DNA of 64,000 bases from Campylobacter geochelonis (lineage in GTDB: Bacteria; Campylobacterota; Campylobacteria; Campylobacterales; Campylobacteraceae). The stretch covers positions 2,046,001-2,110,000 of the forward strand of contig NZ_CP053844.1 of assembly GCF_013201685.1 (NCBI RefSeq), in the 5' to 3' direction. Each line of letters begins with the position of its first letter. Position 1 is the stretch's first letter. The position numbers and the translations under genes were made by a program. A model generated the notes under the pieces. That model was not told the DNA's origin, ran no database searches, and saw only the letters and a list, made by a program, of their open reading frames with translations. Of this stretch, positions 9,014 through 18,086 are shown one piece after another.

Positions 9014-10279
9014 TTACAAATCGCGCGGATCTGCTATTTTACCGGCTATCGCTGAAGCTGCGGCAACTGCTGAGTTTGCAAGGTAAACTTCACTTGTTCT
9101 ATCGCCCATTCTGCCGATGAAATTTCTATTTGTCGTAGAAACACATCTTTCGCCAACGCCTAAAATTCCCATATATCCGCCCAAACAAGCACCACAAGTT
9201 GGATTGCTTACAACAGCGCCAGCCTCAGCAAAGATATCCATAAGTCCCTCTTTTTGTGCTTGCAAAGCTATCGTTTGCGTTGCAGGAGTGATGATAAGGC
9301 GAGTTTTTCGTGCGACTCTTTTGCCTTTTAAAATGCTTGCTGCGATTCGCAAATCTCCTAAACGACCATTTGTGCAACTTCCTATAAAGACTTGATCGAC
9401 TGCTAAATCATCTTTAACCGCTTGGCGAATGCTTTTGCCGTTGCTTGGAAGATGTGGGTAGGCTACAACTGGATCAAGTTTGCTAACATCGATTTGCATT
9501 ATCTTATCATACTGCGCACCCTCATCTGAGTAGTGATATTTTGGTGTTCGCGGTAGGTTTTTATCTTTTAAAAACTCTTTTGTTATCTCATCAACTGCGA
9601 CAATTCCGCTCTTTCCACCAGCTTCAATCGCCATATTACAAAGGCTAAATCTACTATCCATATCAAGATGAGCTATCGTCTCGCCACCAAATTCAAGCGC
9701 TTTGTATCTTGCGCCATCAACGCCGATTTGGCGGATAATCTCTAAAATCAAATCTTTTCCATAAACAAACTCGGGCATCTTTCCGCTAAAAATAATTTTA
9801 ATTGTCGGCGGAACTTTAAACCAGTTTCTTCCAGTTATCATAGCATAAGCTAAATCTGTAGAACCCATACCAGTGGAAAAAGCTCCCAAAGCACCGTGCG
9901 TACAGGTGTGCGAGTCAGCTCCTATTATCACATCGCCAGGAACTATTAGCCCTTTTTCAGGTAAAATAGCATGCTCAATCCCCATATCTTTTTCATCAAA
10001 AAAGTTCTTTAAATCATGCTCATAAGCAAACTCGCGGCTGATTTTTGCTTGATTTGCCGAAGCTATATCTTTTGCTGGGATAAAGTGATCCATCACGATA
10101 GAAAAGCCATCTGGATTTGCTAGTTTTGTAGCGCCGCTTTCTTTGAATGCTTTGATTGAAATCGGCGTTGTGATGTCGTTTCCTATAACCATATCGATAT
10201 TAGAGTCGATTATAGCTCCAGCTTTTACCTCTTTGCCTACATGTTCGCTAAAGATTTTTTCTGTGATTGTAAGTTTCAT
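9014..10279 (-). CDS. leuC: 3-isopropylmalate dehydratase large subunit
   Basis: Aconitase-family enzyme of the leucine pathway that isomerises 2- and 3-isopropylmalate with a [4Fe-4S] cluster; it needs a small LeuD subunit, which is not in this window. The 421-residue length and sequence match the shorter LeuC/HacA-type group found in Campylobacter. Cluster ligands are visible in GSCTNG (about residue 300) and TCGACLGG (about 360-363), and GADSHTCTHGALG lies near residue 120. It is divergent from the NFACT gene, with only about 67 bases between the two starts. Homoaconitase is the related alternative, but the genus makes leucine and the context is leucine-like. Confidence 0.9.
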   Translation of the reverse strand: MKLTITEKIFSEHVGKEVKAGAIIDSNIDMVIGNDITTPISIKAFKESGATKLANPDGFSIVMDHFIPAKDIASANQAKISREFAYEHDLKNFFDEKDMGIEHAILPEKGLIVPGDVIIGADSHTCTHGALGAFSTGMGSTDLAYAMITGRNWFKVPPTIKIIFSGKMPEFVYGKDLILEIIRQIGVDGARYKALEFGGETIAHLDMDSRFSLCNMAIEAGGKSGIVAVDEITKEFLKDKNLPRTPKYHYSDEGAQYDKIMQIDVSKLDPVVAYPHLPSNGKSIRQAVKDDLAVDQVFIGSCTNGRLGDLRIAASILKGKRVARKTRLIITPATQTIALQAQKEGLMDIFAEAGAVVSNPTCGACLGGYMGILGVGERCVSTTNRNFIGRMGDRTSEVYLANSAVAAASAIAGKIADPRDL

Positions 10280-10333
10280 GGATTTCCCTTTAAAAATTTT
10301 TGCTGATTTTATCTAAATTTTGCTAAATTTGAC

Positions 10334-10339
10334 TATAAT
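10334..10339 (+). promoter_or_regulatory. -10 element placed immediately before the NFACT start codon
   Basis: A perfect TATAAT ends 7 bases before the ATG at 10347. Transcription from this box would start at or next to that ATG and give a leaderless mRNA. No purine-rich ribosome binding site lies before the ATG. Confidence 0.5.
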
Positions 10340-10346
10340 TGAGCTT

Positions 10347-11663
10347 ATGAAATACCATATATTAACTCAAATCCAAACATATCTACAAAAATATAAAAAA
10401 ATCACCAACATCAAAAGAGTCGGCGATACGCTGATTTTAGCTGAATTTGATGGGTCAAACAGACTTTTTTTTGATTTAAATAAATCAAACTCAAACATTC
10501 ATAAAAACGAAAATTTCATCATCACAAAAGATTATAAAGCTCCATTTGATGTGATTTTACAAAAGCGTTTTAACTCGAGCAGTATCGATAAAATCGAAGT
10601 TTTAGAAAACAACCGCGTTTTAAAAATACAAGTTTCTCACAGCGGAAGCTACAAAAAGCTAGTTTCAGCTATCTATTTTGAATTTACTGGGCGTTTTACA
10701 AATATCATCATAGTCGATGAAAATGGCGTGATTTTAGAAGCGCTTAGACACTATGAAAACGAGCAAAGAGTGGTGAAAGTTGGCAAAACTTTAGAGCTTT
10801 TAAAACCGTTCGAGATAAAAGAAAAACAAAGTGATAAGATAGGGAATTTTGATGAGTTTTTTAAAGCCGAATTTGATAAACAAAATTTAGAAAAACTCCA
10901 AACCGTGCGGACTTCAAAGCTAAATTTAATCGATAAAAAGTTAGAAAATTTACACAAAAACCTAAATTCACTCGATAGCAAAGATGAGCTTTTACAAAAA
11001 AGCGAAGAGTTAAATCAAAAAGGTATGATTTTAACCGCGAATTTACATAATTTAGATGAATTTAAGCGCGAATTTGAGCTTTTGGATTTTAACGAAAACC
11101 GTGTTAAATTTAATCTAAAAGATAACCCCAAAACAGCCGCAAAAGAGCTTTTTAACGAAAGCAAAAAACTAAAACAAAAAGCACTTGGGATAAATTTAGA
11201 AAGTGCAAATCTGCTTCAAAAAATAGAGTTTTTCTCAAACCTTAAGCAAATGATAGAGCAGTCTAACTCGAGCGAAGAGCTAAATATCTTGCTTCCAAAA
11301 ACAAGCGCTAAAAAAGAGCTAAATAAAGAATTTGATAACATAGAAAATTTCTATATAAAAGAGTTTAAAATTTCAGTAGGCAAAAACGAAAAAGGCAACA
11401 TCAGCCTTTTAAAAGATGCGAAAAAAAACGACTTTTGGTTTCACTTAAAAGACTTGCCATCAGCCCATGTCATCGTTAAAACAAACAAACAAAGCTTAAG
11501 CGAAGATATTATAAATTTCGCAGCAAAACTTTGTGTGAACATGAGCGTAAAAGCGAGTGGAAATTACCTTGTTGATTACACTAAAAAAGAGAATGTCAAA
11601 GTCGTAGATGGTGCGTTTGTAAACTATGTAAAATACGCCACAATATCGGTTTTAAAGCCTTGA
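10347..11663 (+). CDS. NFACT-family protein (RqcH/fibronectin-binding-like)
   Basis: A 438-residue member of the NFACT (Rqc2/RqcH, 'FbpA') family. In Bacillus the family handles peptidyl-tRNA on stalled 60S-like subunits; in Campylobacter the orthologue is annotated as a fibronectin/fibrinogen-binding protein. The N-terminal NFACT-N half includes VSHSGSYKKLVSAIYFEFTG. A coiled coil of K/L/N/E-rich heptads fills about residues 190-320. The C-terminal NFACT-R domain contains KNDFWFHLKDLPSAHVI, the conserved tRNA-binding part. A TTG 27 bases upstream would add nine residues; I prefer the ATG because family members begin at MKY-like sequence and because of the promoter position. It lies next to cdsA-dxr, as in C. 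jejuni. Confidence 0.8.
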   Translation: MKYHILTQIQTYLQKYKKITNIKRVGDTLILAEFDGSNRLFFDLNKSNSNIHKNENFIITKDYKAPFDVILQKRFNSSSIDKIEVLENNRVLKIQVSHSGSYKKLVSAIYFEFTGRFTNIIIVDENGVILEALRHYENEQRVVKVGKTLELLKPFEIKEKQSDKIGNFDEFFKAEFDKQNLEKLQTVRTSKLNLIDKKLENLHKNLNSLDSKDELLQKSEELNQKGMILTANLHNLDEFKREFELLDFNENRVKFNLKDNPKTAAKELFNESKKLKQKALGINLESANLLQKIEFFSNLKQMIEQSNSSEELNILLPKTSAKKELNKEFDNIENFYIKEFKISVGKNEKGNISLLKDAKKNDFWFHLKDLPSAHVIVKTNKQSLSEDIINFAAKLCVNMSVKASGNYLVDYTKKENVKVVDGAFVNYVKYATISVLKP

Positions 11664-11704
11664 TAAGCTAAATTTATATAAAATAACTTTTTAAAGGATA
11701 TTTC

Positions 11705-12454
11705 ATGATAACACGCATAAAAACTGCTGCCGTGCTTTTAGCGGCATTTTTACTTATAGTTTGGATAGACTCAGCTAGCCTAAATTTCATCATTTTTGCC
11801 ATTATTTTAGCAACTGCTTTTATAGAGAGTTTAAAGCTTTACAAGATAGAAAATCAAGCCCTTGTTGCACTAACTCTTATCCTTTTTGCGGGCTTTGCCT
11901 ACTTTATAGATGATTTTAGCACGGTTTATAAATTTATAGTTTTTATGCTGCTTATTTTATCATCATTTTTTGTCTATCAAAACTCACAAAATTTAAAATC
12001 CATTTTGCCATTTTTATACCCGACAGCGCCGATTTTTGCGATGTTTGCGATATATGATATCTTTGGCATAAGATACCTTGTTTTTATGATATTTGTTGTT
12101 ATTTGCAGCGATAGTGGCGCTTACTTTATCGGAAAAGCTTTTGGCAAACACAAATTTAGTCTAACTTCACCAAACAAAACTCTTGAAGGAGTCGCTGGTG
12201 GCGTGGTTTGTGGCGTTATAGGCGGATATATTTTTGGACTTTTGTTTTTAAAAGATAGTGAATTTGCAACGCTTCTAACTTGCGCGCTAGTCGCTGTTTT
12301 TGGCATATTTGGCGATTTGTTTGAAAGCTACTTAAAACGCCAAGCTGGAGTTAAAGATAGTGGAGAGATTTTCCCAGGACATGGCGGAATGCTAGATAGA
12401 ATCGATGGCTATCTTTTTGCTGCGATTTACCTAAGTTTGGTGCTTCCATGGTAG
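11705..12454 (+). CDS. cdsA: Phosphatidate cytidylyltransferase
   Basis: Integral inner-membrane enzyme making CDP-diacylglycerol from CTP and phosphatidate, the branch point for all phospholipids. At 249 residues it is of typical length, with about seven hydrophobic segments. The C-terminal CDP-diglyceride synthetase signature is clear: SYLKRQAGVKDSGEIFPGHGGMLDR, spanning about residues 209-233, with the conserved K, D, GHGG and DR positions. The last 7 bases overlap the start of dxr, so translation of the two is probably coupled. The start ATG follows AAAGGATATTTC, a modest ribosome binding site. Confidence 0.94.
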   Translation: MITRIKTAAVLLAAFLLIVWIDSASLNFIIFAIILATAFIESLKLYKIENQALVALTLILFAGFAYFIDDFSTVYKFIVFMLLILSSFFVYQNSQNLKSILPFLYPTAPIFAMFAIYDIFGIRYLVFMIFVVICSDSGAYFIGKAFGKHKFSLTSPNKTLEGVAGGVVCGVIGGYIFGLLFLKDSEFATLLTCALVAVFGIFGDLFESYLKRQAGVKDSGEIFPGHGGMLDRIDGYLFAAIYLSLVLPW

Positions 12455-13557
12455 TTTTAGGCTCGACTGGAAGTATCGGAGTTAATACTCTTGATATCGC
12501 CAAAACTAACGATATAGCAGTTGAAGCGTTAAGTTGTAAAAAAAACTATAAACTTTTAAACGAACAAATAGAAAAATTTAAGCCCAAATTTGTCCATATC
12601 GGCGATAAAAGCTTAAAAAGTTTTGTAAAACACGATAGAGTTTTTACAGATGATAGTGGGATTTTAGATATGCTTGATGAGTGCAAAAGCGAGCTTGTAG
12701 TAAACGCTCTTGTGGGATTTGCCGGACTTGCACCAAGCCTTAAAATACAAAAAATCAACAAAACTTTAGCCCTTGCAAATAAAGAAAGCTTAGTCGTTGG
12801 TGGAAAGTTTCTTGACTGCAAAGCTATAAGAGCGATTGATAGCGAGCATTTTGGGTTAAATTTTTTACTTAGCGGACAAAAAACTCCTGTAAAAAGTCTA
12901 GTTATCACGGCAAGTGGCGGGGCATTTTATAAAACGCCACTAAAAGAGCTAAAAACCGCAACTCCAGCGATGGCGCTAAAACACCCAAACTGGGATATGG
13001 GCGCTAAAATCACAATCGATAGCGCGACTATGACAAACAAACTTTTTGAAATTTTAGAGGCATTTTGGCTATATGGTATCAAAGAAATCGATGCAGTAGT
13101 CGAGCAAACTTCGATGATACATGCACTTGTAAATTTCATCGATGGTTCAACGACCGCTCACATCTGTAACACCGATATGCGTTTAGCTATCGCACACGCG
13201 GTTTTAGGCGATGTTAAAAAAGAAATTTTACCGAGTGTAGACTTGCTAAGTCTAGCTAAAATCGAGTTTAAAAAGATAGATTTGGAAAAATTTCCAATTT
13301 TTAGTTTGAAAGATAAGGTGCTTAAAAACCCAAATTTAGGCGTGATTATCAACGCTAGTAACGAAATCGGCGTGGAGGCATTTTTAGCTGGAAAATGCGG
13401 CTTTTTAGACATATCAAAAGTTGTTTTTAAAAGTTTAGAAAAATTTGAAAATTTAGAGCTAAAAGAGCCAGACGAGCTGTTTTACTACGATAATTTAGTA
13501 AGAGAATTTGCTAAAAATGAGCTTAAGCTAAATTTAAAGGACAGAAATGTTATATGA
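12448..13557 (+). CDS. dxr: 1-deoxy-D-xylulose 5-phosphate reductoisomerase
   Basis: Cytoplasmic NADPH-dependent enzyme of the non-mevalonate (MEP) isoprenoid pathway, converting DXP to MEP. The NADPH-binding GSTGSIG motif lies at residues 5-11. ANKESLVVGG near residue 110, the SGGAFYKTP substrate loop near 152, KHPNWDMGAKITIDSATM near 175 and NASNEIGVEAFL near 300 are all family signatures. At 369 residues the protein is slightly shorter than E. coli Dxr but complete. It overlaps cdsA by 7 bases, and its 3' end overlaps the next gene by 11 bases, so cdsA, dxr and the unknown gene form one tight operon. Confidence 0.95.
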   Translation: MVVLGSTGSIGVNTLDIAKTNDIAVEALSCKKNYKLLNEQIEKFKPKFVHIGDKSLKSFVKHDRVFTDDSGILDMLDECKSELVVNALVGFAGLAPSLKIQKINKTLALANKESLVVGGKFLDCKAIRAIDSEHFGLNFLLSGQKTPVKSLVITASGGAFYKTPLKELKTATPAMALKHPNWDMGAKITIDSATMTNKLFEILEAFWLYGIKEIDAVVEQTSMIHALVNFIDGSTTAHICNTDMRLAIAHAVLGDVKKEILPSVDLLSLAKIEFKKIDLEKFPIFSLKDKVLKNPNLGVIINASNEIGVEAFLAGKCGFLDISKVVFKSLEKFENLELKEPDELFYYDNLVREFAKNELKLNLKDRNVI

Positions 13558-14797
13558 AATAATTTTAGTTGAAAATGAAAATATCAAAGAAATTTTTAAA
13601 AATTTTAACAGTAATATTGCTCAAGTTAGCCAAAAAAAAAGCGAATTTGAGTTTTATCAAAAGTTTGTGTATGAAAATTTCCATCAGCACATAGATGATG
13701 AAAAACTTAAAATTTTCTCAGACACAAGCTTTTACGAGTTTTTTACGCTAAATCCATTTGAAAAAGGTAAATTTGACAGAACTAAATTTGATGAAAAAGA
13801 GAGCAAAATTGGGCTTGAATTTAGCGAATTTGAAAGCCAAATCGCACAAGGCGTAAAGTCAAAAGAGTATAAATTTAAATCAGACTTAGGTAAAATTTAT
13901 GCAAAATTTGCAGATGATGATAGCTTAAAATATTTAGCTTATGCAACGCATTTTATATCATTTTTTGATGGGAAAATTCTTTTTGCCATTAGAGCTATAT
14001 CGCAAGAAAACAATACGCAAAATCCACTTTTTTTACACACATACGTTGAAGCTGAATTTGATGAAATTTGCAAAAATAATGCCAAAAATTGCGAAATTTT
14101 TGAAAGAGCAAAAATCAAAAAAGATAATAAAGAGTATTGTAATTACAAAGTCGCGATTTCATCACAATGCTTTGGAGTTTATCAGTATAACAGCAGCCAA
14201 AACCGGATTTTAGATAAAAATATCTTAAAAGTTCTACTTATCCAAACTTTGTGTTTAGCCTATAAAAATATCTACCAAAATTTTAACAATATGCTTAAAA
14301 ATAGCCTAAATTTAGACAACATATATGAAATTTTAGAGCTTAAAAAATCGCTTTTTATCCAAAAACTAACAACTAAATTTGAAGTAAGCGAAGATAGACA
14401 AGAGGCATTAAAAATTTTTGAAAAAGCTAAAGATAAATTTAATTTAGATGCCATACTTAGCGTTCTTAGCAAAGATTTTGATGAGTTTTTTAATATAAAA
14501 AATGAAGAGTATAAAATCAAAAACGCAAAGTATCAAGTAGAATTTCAAGACTATCTTAAAAATCTCACAACCCAACAAGAAAAAGCTAGGATTGAGAGTG
14601 AAAAACGAGATAAAAAAATGTCAAAATTTGTCTTTTTAGCAACCATCATTACGATTTTAACCTGCATAAGCGTGGTAGCTGACATATTTAATCTTTGGGA
14701 TAGATTTAAACCAATTCCACAACCACAAAGCCAAATTCAAACCACAGTCAATAGCGCAAAACAAACCACGCACGACTTCACAAAGGAAAACCGATGA
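13547..14797 (+). CDS. Unknown protein with a single C-terminal membrane anchor
   Basis: I do not recognise a family. The 416-residue protein is highly charged and rich in K, E, F and N. A long, mostly helical soluble part (residues 1-360) is followed by one clear transmembrane segment (FVFLATIITILTCISVVADIF, about 363-383) and a short Pro/Gln tail. There is no signal peptide, so the large domain probably faces the cytoplasm and the protein is tail-anchored. It overlaps dxr by 11 bases and the permease gene by 4 bases, so it is co-translated with lipid/isoprenoid genes. A CorA-like ion channel was considered because of the C-terminal placement, but there is only one membrane segment and no GMN motif. 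Confidence 0.7.
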   Translation: MLYEIILVENENIKEIFKNFNSNIAQVSQKKSEFEFYQKFVYENFHQHIDDEKLKIFSDTSFYEFFTLNPFEKGKFDRTKFDEKESKIGLEFSEFESQIAQGVKSKEYKFKSDLGKIYAKFADDDSLKYLAYATHFISFFDGKILFAIRAISQENNTQNPLFLHTYVEAEFDEICKNNAKNCEIFERAKIKKDNKEYCNYKVAISSQCFGVYQYNSSQNRILDKNILKVLLIQTLCLAYKNIYQNFNNMLKNSLNLDNIYEILELKKSLFIQKLTTKFEVSEDRQEALKIFEKAKDKFNLDAILSVLSKDFDEFFNIKNEEYKIKNAKYQVEFQDYLKNLTTQQEKARIESEKRDKKMSKFVFLATIITILTCISVVADIFNLWDRFKPIPQPQSQIQTTVNSAKQTTHDFTKENR

Positions 14798-16107
14798 GTA
14801 ACCCATCAATAGAGTATAATTTCAGGCTTAAAGACTCGCTTTTAGGCGTTCAGTTTTTGTTCGTAGCGTTTGGAGCTTTGGTTTTAATGCCGATTTTAAC
14901 GGGTCTTGATACGAGTGTGGCTCTTTTTACCGCTGGAGTTGGGACGCTGATTTTTCAATTTATTTGCCGCAAAAAGGTCGTTCCGATATTTCTAGCTTCA
15001 AGCTTTGCATTTATCGCTCCTATTAGCTTTGCTGTGGAAAAATGGGGCTTAAGCGCTGCGATGGGTGGAGTTGTTTTTGCAGGACTTGCTTACACTGCTT
15101 TTAGTTTTGTTGTGCGTTATAAAGGCGCTTCGTTCGTTCACAAAATCCTTCCAGCAGTCGTTGTTGGTCCAGTGATTATGACAATCGGACTGATTTTAAG
15201 CCCATCTGCTGTTGGCATGGCGACTGCAAGTGGCGATATGCTTGGTGCGTATCAAGCGTTAAATCCGCATTTTAGCGCAAATGATGCGATGATAATAGCC
15301 GGAGTTTCGCTTTTAGTAACGCTGATTTGCATTATGTTTGCCAAGGGTATGATGAAGCTAGTGCCGATACTTTGCGGTGTGAGCGCTGGATATATACTAT
15401 CTTGTTTTTATGGGATTGTTGATTTTTCTAAAGTCGCAAGTGCGCCTTGGTTTGCAATGCCAAATTTTACAACGCCGACTTTTCAACTAGATGCGATTTT
15501 ATACATGATACCTGTGATTATCGCTCCTATAATCGAACATATCGGCAACGTTATCGCCATAGGAAATGTTACAAAATACGACTTTGTAAAAAAACCAGGA
15601 CTTGAGAACACGCTTTTAGGCGATGGCATAGCAACGACTGTAGCAGCGTTTGTCGCAGGTCCTCCTTGCACTACTTATGCTGAAGTAACTGGAGCTGTTA
15701 GACTAACAAGAGCATTTAATCCAGCTATTATGACTTGGTCTGCAATCGCGGCGATTTTGCTAGCTTTTGTAAGTAAACTTGGGGCTTTGATTGCAAGTAT
15801 TCCAGCTTGTGTGCTTGGTGGGATTATGATACTTTTGTTTGGAATCATCGCAAGTGTAGGTATGGAAACGTTGATAAAAGCCAAAGTCGATATGGCAAAT
15901 CCACGAAATATGGTTATTATCGCTTTGATTTTAGTTCCTGCACTTGGTGGTATGATATTAGACCTTGGGGTTGCGACATTTAGTCAAATCGGACTTGGAG
16001 CTGTTGTTGGCGTGGTGTTAAATTTAGTATTGCCTCATGTTGAAAACGCAGAAGAGCTTGACTTGCCACAAGTTCATGAACTAGCAGATGAAAAGGACGC
16101 GAAGTGA
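14794..16107 (+). CDS. uraA: NCS2-family nucleobase permease (uracil/xanthine type)
   Basis: Inner-membrane nucleobase:cation symporter of 437 residues with 12-14 hydrophobic segments. It begins with the family pattern YNFRLKDSLLGVQFLFVAFGALVLMP. The substrate site region IIEHIGNVIAIGNVT (about residue 245) contains the conserved Glu, and GDGIATTVAAFVAGPPCTTYAE about 35 residues later is the second half-site characteristic of UraA-type members. Uracil is the best guess; xanthine-type substrates are possible. It is wedged between the anchored unknown protein (4-base overlap) and tsaD (4-base overlap), so it belongs to the same transcription unit. Confidence 0.85.
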   Translation: MSNPSIEYNFRLKDSLLGVQFLFVAFGALVLMPILTGLDTSVALFTAGVGTLIFQFICRKKVVPIFLASSFAFIAPISFAVEKWGLSAAMGGVVFAGLAYTAFSFVVRYKGASFVHKILPAVVVGPVIMTIGLILSPSAVGMATASGDMLGAYQALNPHFSANDAMIIAGVSLLVTLICIMFAKGMMKLVPILCGVSAGYILSCFYGIVDFSKVASAPWFAMPNFTTPTFQLDAILYMIPVIIAPIIEHIGNVIAIGNVTKYDFVKKPGLENTLLGDGIATTVAAFVAGPPCTTYAEVTGAVRLTRAFNPAIMTWSAIAAILLAFVSKLGALIASIPACVLGGIMILLFGIIASVGMETLIKAKVDMANPRNMVIIALILVPALGGMILDLGVATFSQIGLGAVVGVVLNLVLPHVENAEELDLPQVHELADEKDAK

Positions 16108-17099
16108 TACTTGGCATTGAAAGTAGTTGCGATGATAGCTCACTAGCGATAATCGATGAAAAAAACTTAGAGTGTAAATTTTATAAAAAAATCACTCAAG
16201 AAGAAGATCATGCTAAATTCGGCGGAGTTGTCCCTGAACTTGCCGCGCGCCTTCACACTGCGGCGTTACCGAAGTTACTTGAAGAAATCAAGCCTTATTT
16301 TAACTCTTTAAAAGCAGTTGCTGTTACAAACGAACCAGGGCTTAGCGTTAGTTTAATCAGTGGCGTAAGTGTCGCAAAAACGCTAAGTGTGGCGCTAAAT
16401 TTACCCATCATCGCCATAAATCACCTCATCGGACATATCTACTCGCTTTTTTTAGAGCGTGAGGCTGAATTTGGACTTGGAGTTTTGCTTGTAAGTGGTG
16501 GACATACGATGGTTTTAGATATCGATGAATCTGGGAAAATCGAGATTTTAGCCACAACCGGAGATGATAGCTTTGGCGAGAGTTTTGATAAGGTCGCAAA
16601 AATGATGAATCTTGGCTATCCAGGAGGCGCGGTAATAGAGCAAAAAGCACTAAATGGCGTTAGTGGAGCATTTGAGTTTACTGTGCCACTAAAGGGCGAT
16701 AAGAGGGTAGAATACAGCTTTTCTGGGCTTAAAAATCAAGTTAGAGTGCAAATCGAAAAGCTTGGGAATTTAAGTAAGCAAGAGATTTGCGATATCTCTT
16801 TAGCCTTTCAAAAAGCGGCTTGTTTGCATATAATCGATAAGCTAAAAGTCATTTTCAAACAAAAAAGATTTACTAAATTTGGCGTGGTTGGGGGAGCAAG
16901 TGCAAATAAATTCTTAAGAGCAAATTTGCAAAAGCTCTGCGATAACTACAACTGTCAAATGCTTGTAGCCCCACTTGAGTTTTGCTCAGATAATGCGCTA
17001 ATGATAGCAAGAGCTGGCGTTGAGAAATACCGCAAAAGCGAGTTTACTCACTATAAAGAGCTAAAAATCAACCCAAAACTTCATATAAAAAAGACTTGA
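16104..17099 (+). CDS. tsaD: tRNA N6-adenosine threonylcarbamoyltransferase
   Basis: Essential cytoplasmic enzyme that transfers the threonylcarbamoyl group to A37 of ANN-decoding tRNAs, working with TsaB/TsaE (not in this window). The 331-residue protein has the Kae1/TsaD core: GIESSCDDSS at residues 3-12, GGVVPELAARLHTAALP near 35-51, and the metal-binding NHLIGH near 108-113. LVSGGHTMV, GDDSFGESFDKVAK and GGASANKFLR follow. The start is GTG at 16104, overlapping the permease stop codon. This operon order (tsaD near dxr and cdsA) is also seen in C. jejuni. It is the last gene of the plus-strand run. Confidence 0.95.
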   Translation: MILGIESSCDDSSLAIIDEKNLECKFYKKITQEEDHAKFGGVVPELAARLHTAALPKLLEEIKPYFNSLKAVAVTNEPGLSVSLISGVSVAKTLSVALNLPIIAINHLIGHIYSLFLEREAEFGLGVLLVSGGHTMVLDIDESGKIEILATTGDDSFGESFDKVAKMMNLGYPGGAVIEQKALNGVSGAFEFTVPLKGDKRVEYSFSGLKNQVRVQIEKLGNLSKQEICDISLAFQKAACLHIIDKLKVIFKQKRFTKFGVVGGASANKFLRANLQKLCDNYNCQMLVAPLEFCSDNALMIARAGVEKYRKSEFTHYKELKINPKLHIKKT

Positions 17100-18086
17100 A
17101 TTTTTTGCTAGATTTAGTTAAAAAAGCTTTTTGGTTTTGTAAATTTTGTGGCGCGAAACTGAATTTAAAATGCTTTTTTTAGTAAAATATAGCTTTTGTG
17201 CGAAAACTTTTAGTTTACAAAATTTTAAACGAAAAATATAATTTTAATTTATAAAAACTTTGCAAAAGCTAAATTTATACTATCAGTTTGACTTTTTTTA
17301 TTAAAAAATTTGTGTTTATAAAGAGTTTGATGAGAATGGCTCTAAATTTAGGTAAAGTAAAATTTCTTTAACCAAGCGCGAGATGTTAAATTTAAAACTG
17401 GATTATCTAAATTTATCTTTTTAAAAAGATATTTTTACTTTTTTATATAAATTTTAGATAAAGCATAAAATCAATACCGCCAGTTTAGCTTAATTTATTT
17501 AGATAAAATAGTTTTGCATTTTTACTATTTAATTAGTTTAGATGACTAAATCGATGTTAAATTTATCTAAATTTTGTCTTTGAAACAGTTTTAAAATATA
17601 AGAATTTAAGCAAAAACTAGCCTAAAATTAGCACTTTTTTGCCTAAATTTAAGCCGGTTAAGGCTTTATCATCTAAATTTAGACAAAATTGCAACTCTGA
17701 ATTTTGTCTAAATATCAATAAATTTATAAAAATATTTTGCCTAAAAGCGGTTCAAGCTCTTTAGTTTAAACGCTCACGCAAACGATATTTTTTAGGTAAA
17801 ATTTGATAGTTTTACCTAAAATTTAGCACAATAAATGCAAGGCTTTATAACAATTTAGCTTTTTAATAAATACTCTATAAAACACCATAAATTTTGCAAA
17901 AATAAGCGCTTTTTAGGCAGAGCGCCCAAATACAAAGCTAAATTTAGAGCAAGAATTTATCTTAACTTTTATAAATTTAGCTCGTAATTTTATAAATTTA
18001 TTTAAATCATTACAACAACGCCACTTTTATAAATCTTTACTTATCTAACCATTTAAAAATCTACATTTATTTTCTAAATCAGTCCA
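17100..18086. other. AT-rich intergenic spacer of about 1 kb without a gene
   Basis: It lies between convergent tsaD and the PepSY gene. No open frame with a ribosome binding site and no tRNA-like or terminator-like structure of note was seen. The words TAAATTTA and CTAAATTTAG recur throughout, mixed with A/T runs, as in the spacer after glycerate kinase. Confidence 0.6.

Noticed and set aside
12546-12908. 120-codon frame antisense to dxr
   Set aside because: It lies wholly inside dxr, whose motifs are complete; it is a shadow frame.
13547-14797. CorA-like metal channel for the anchored unknown protein
   Set aside because: Only one membrane segment and no GMN motif.
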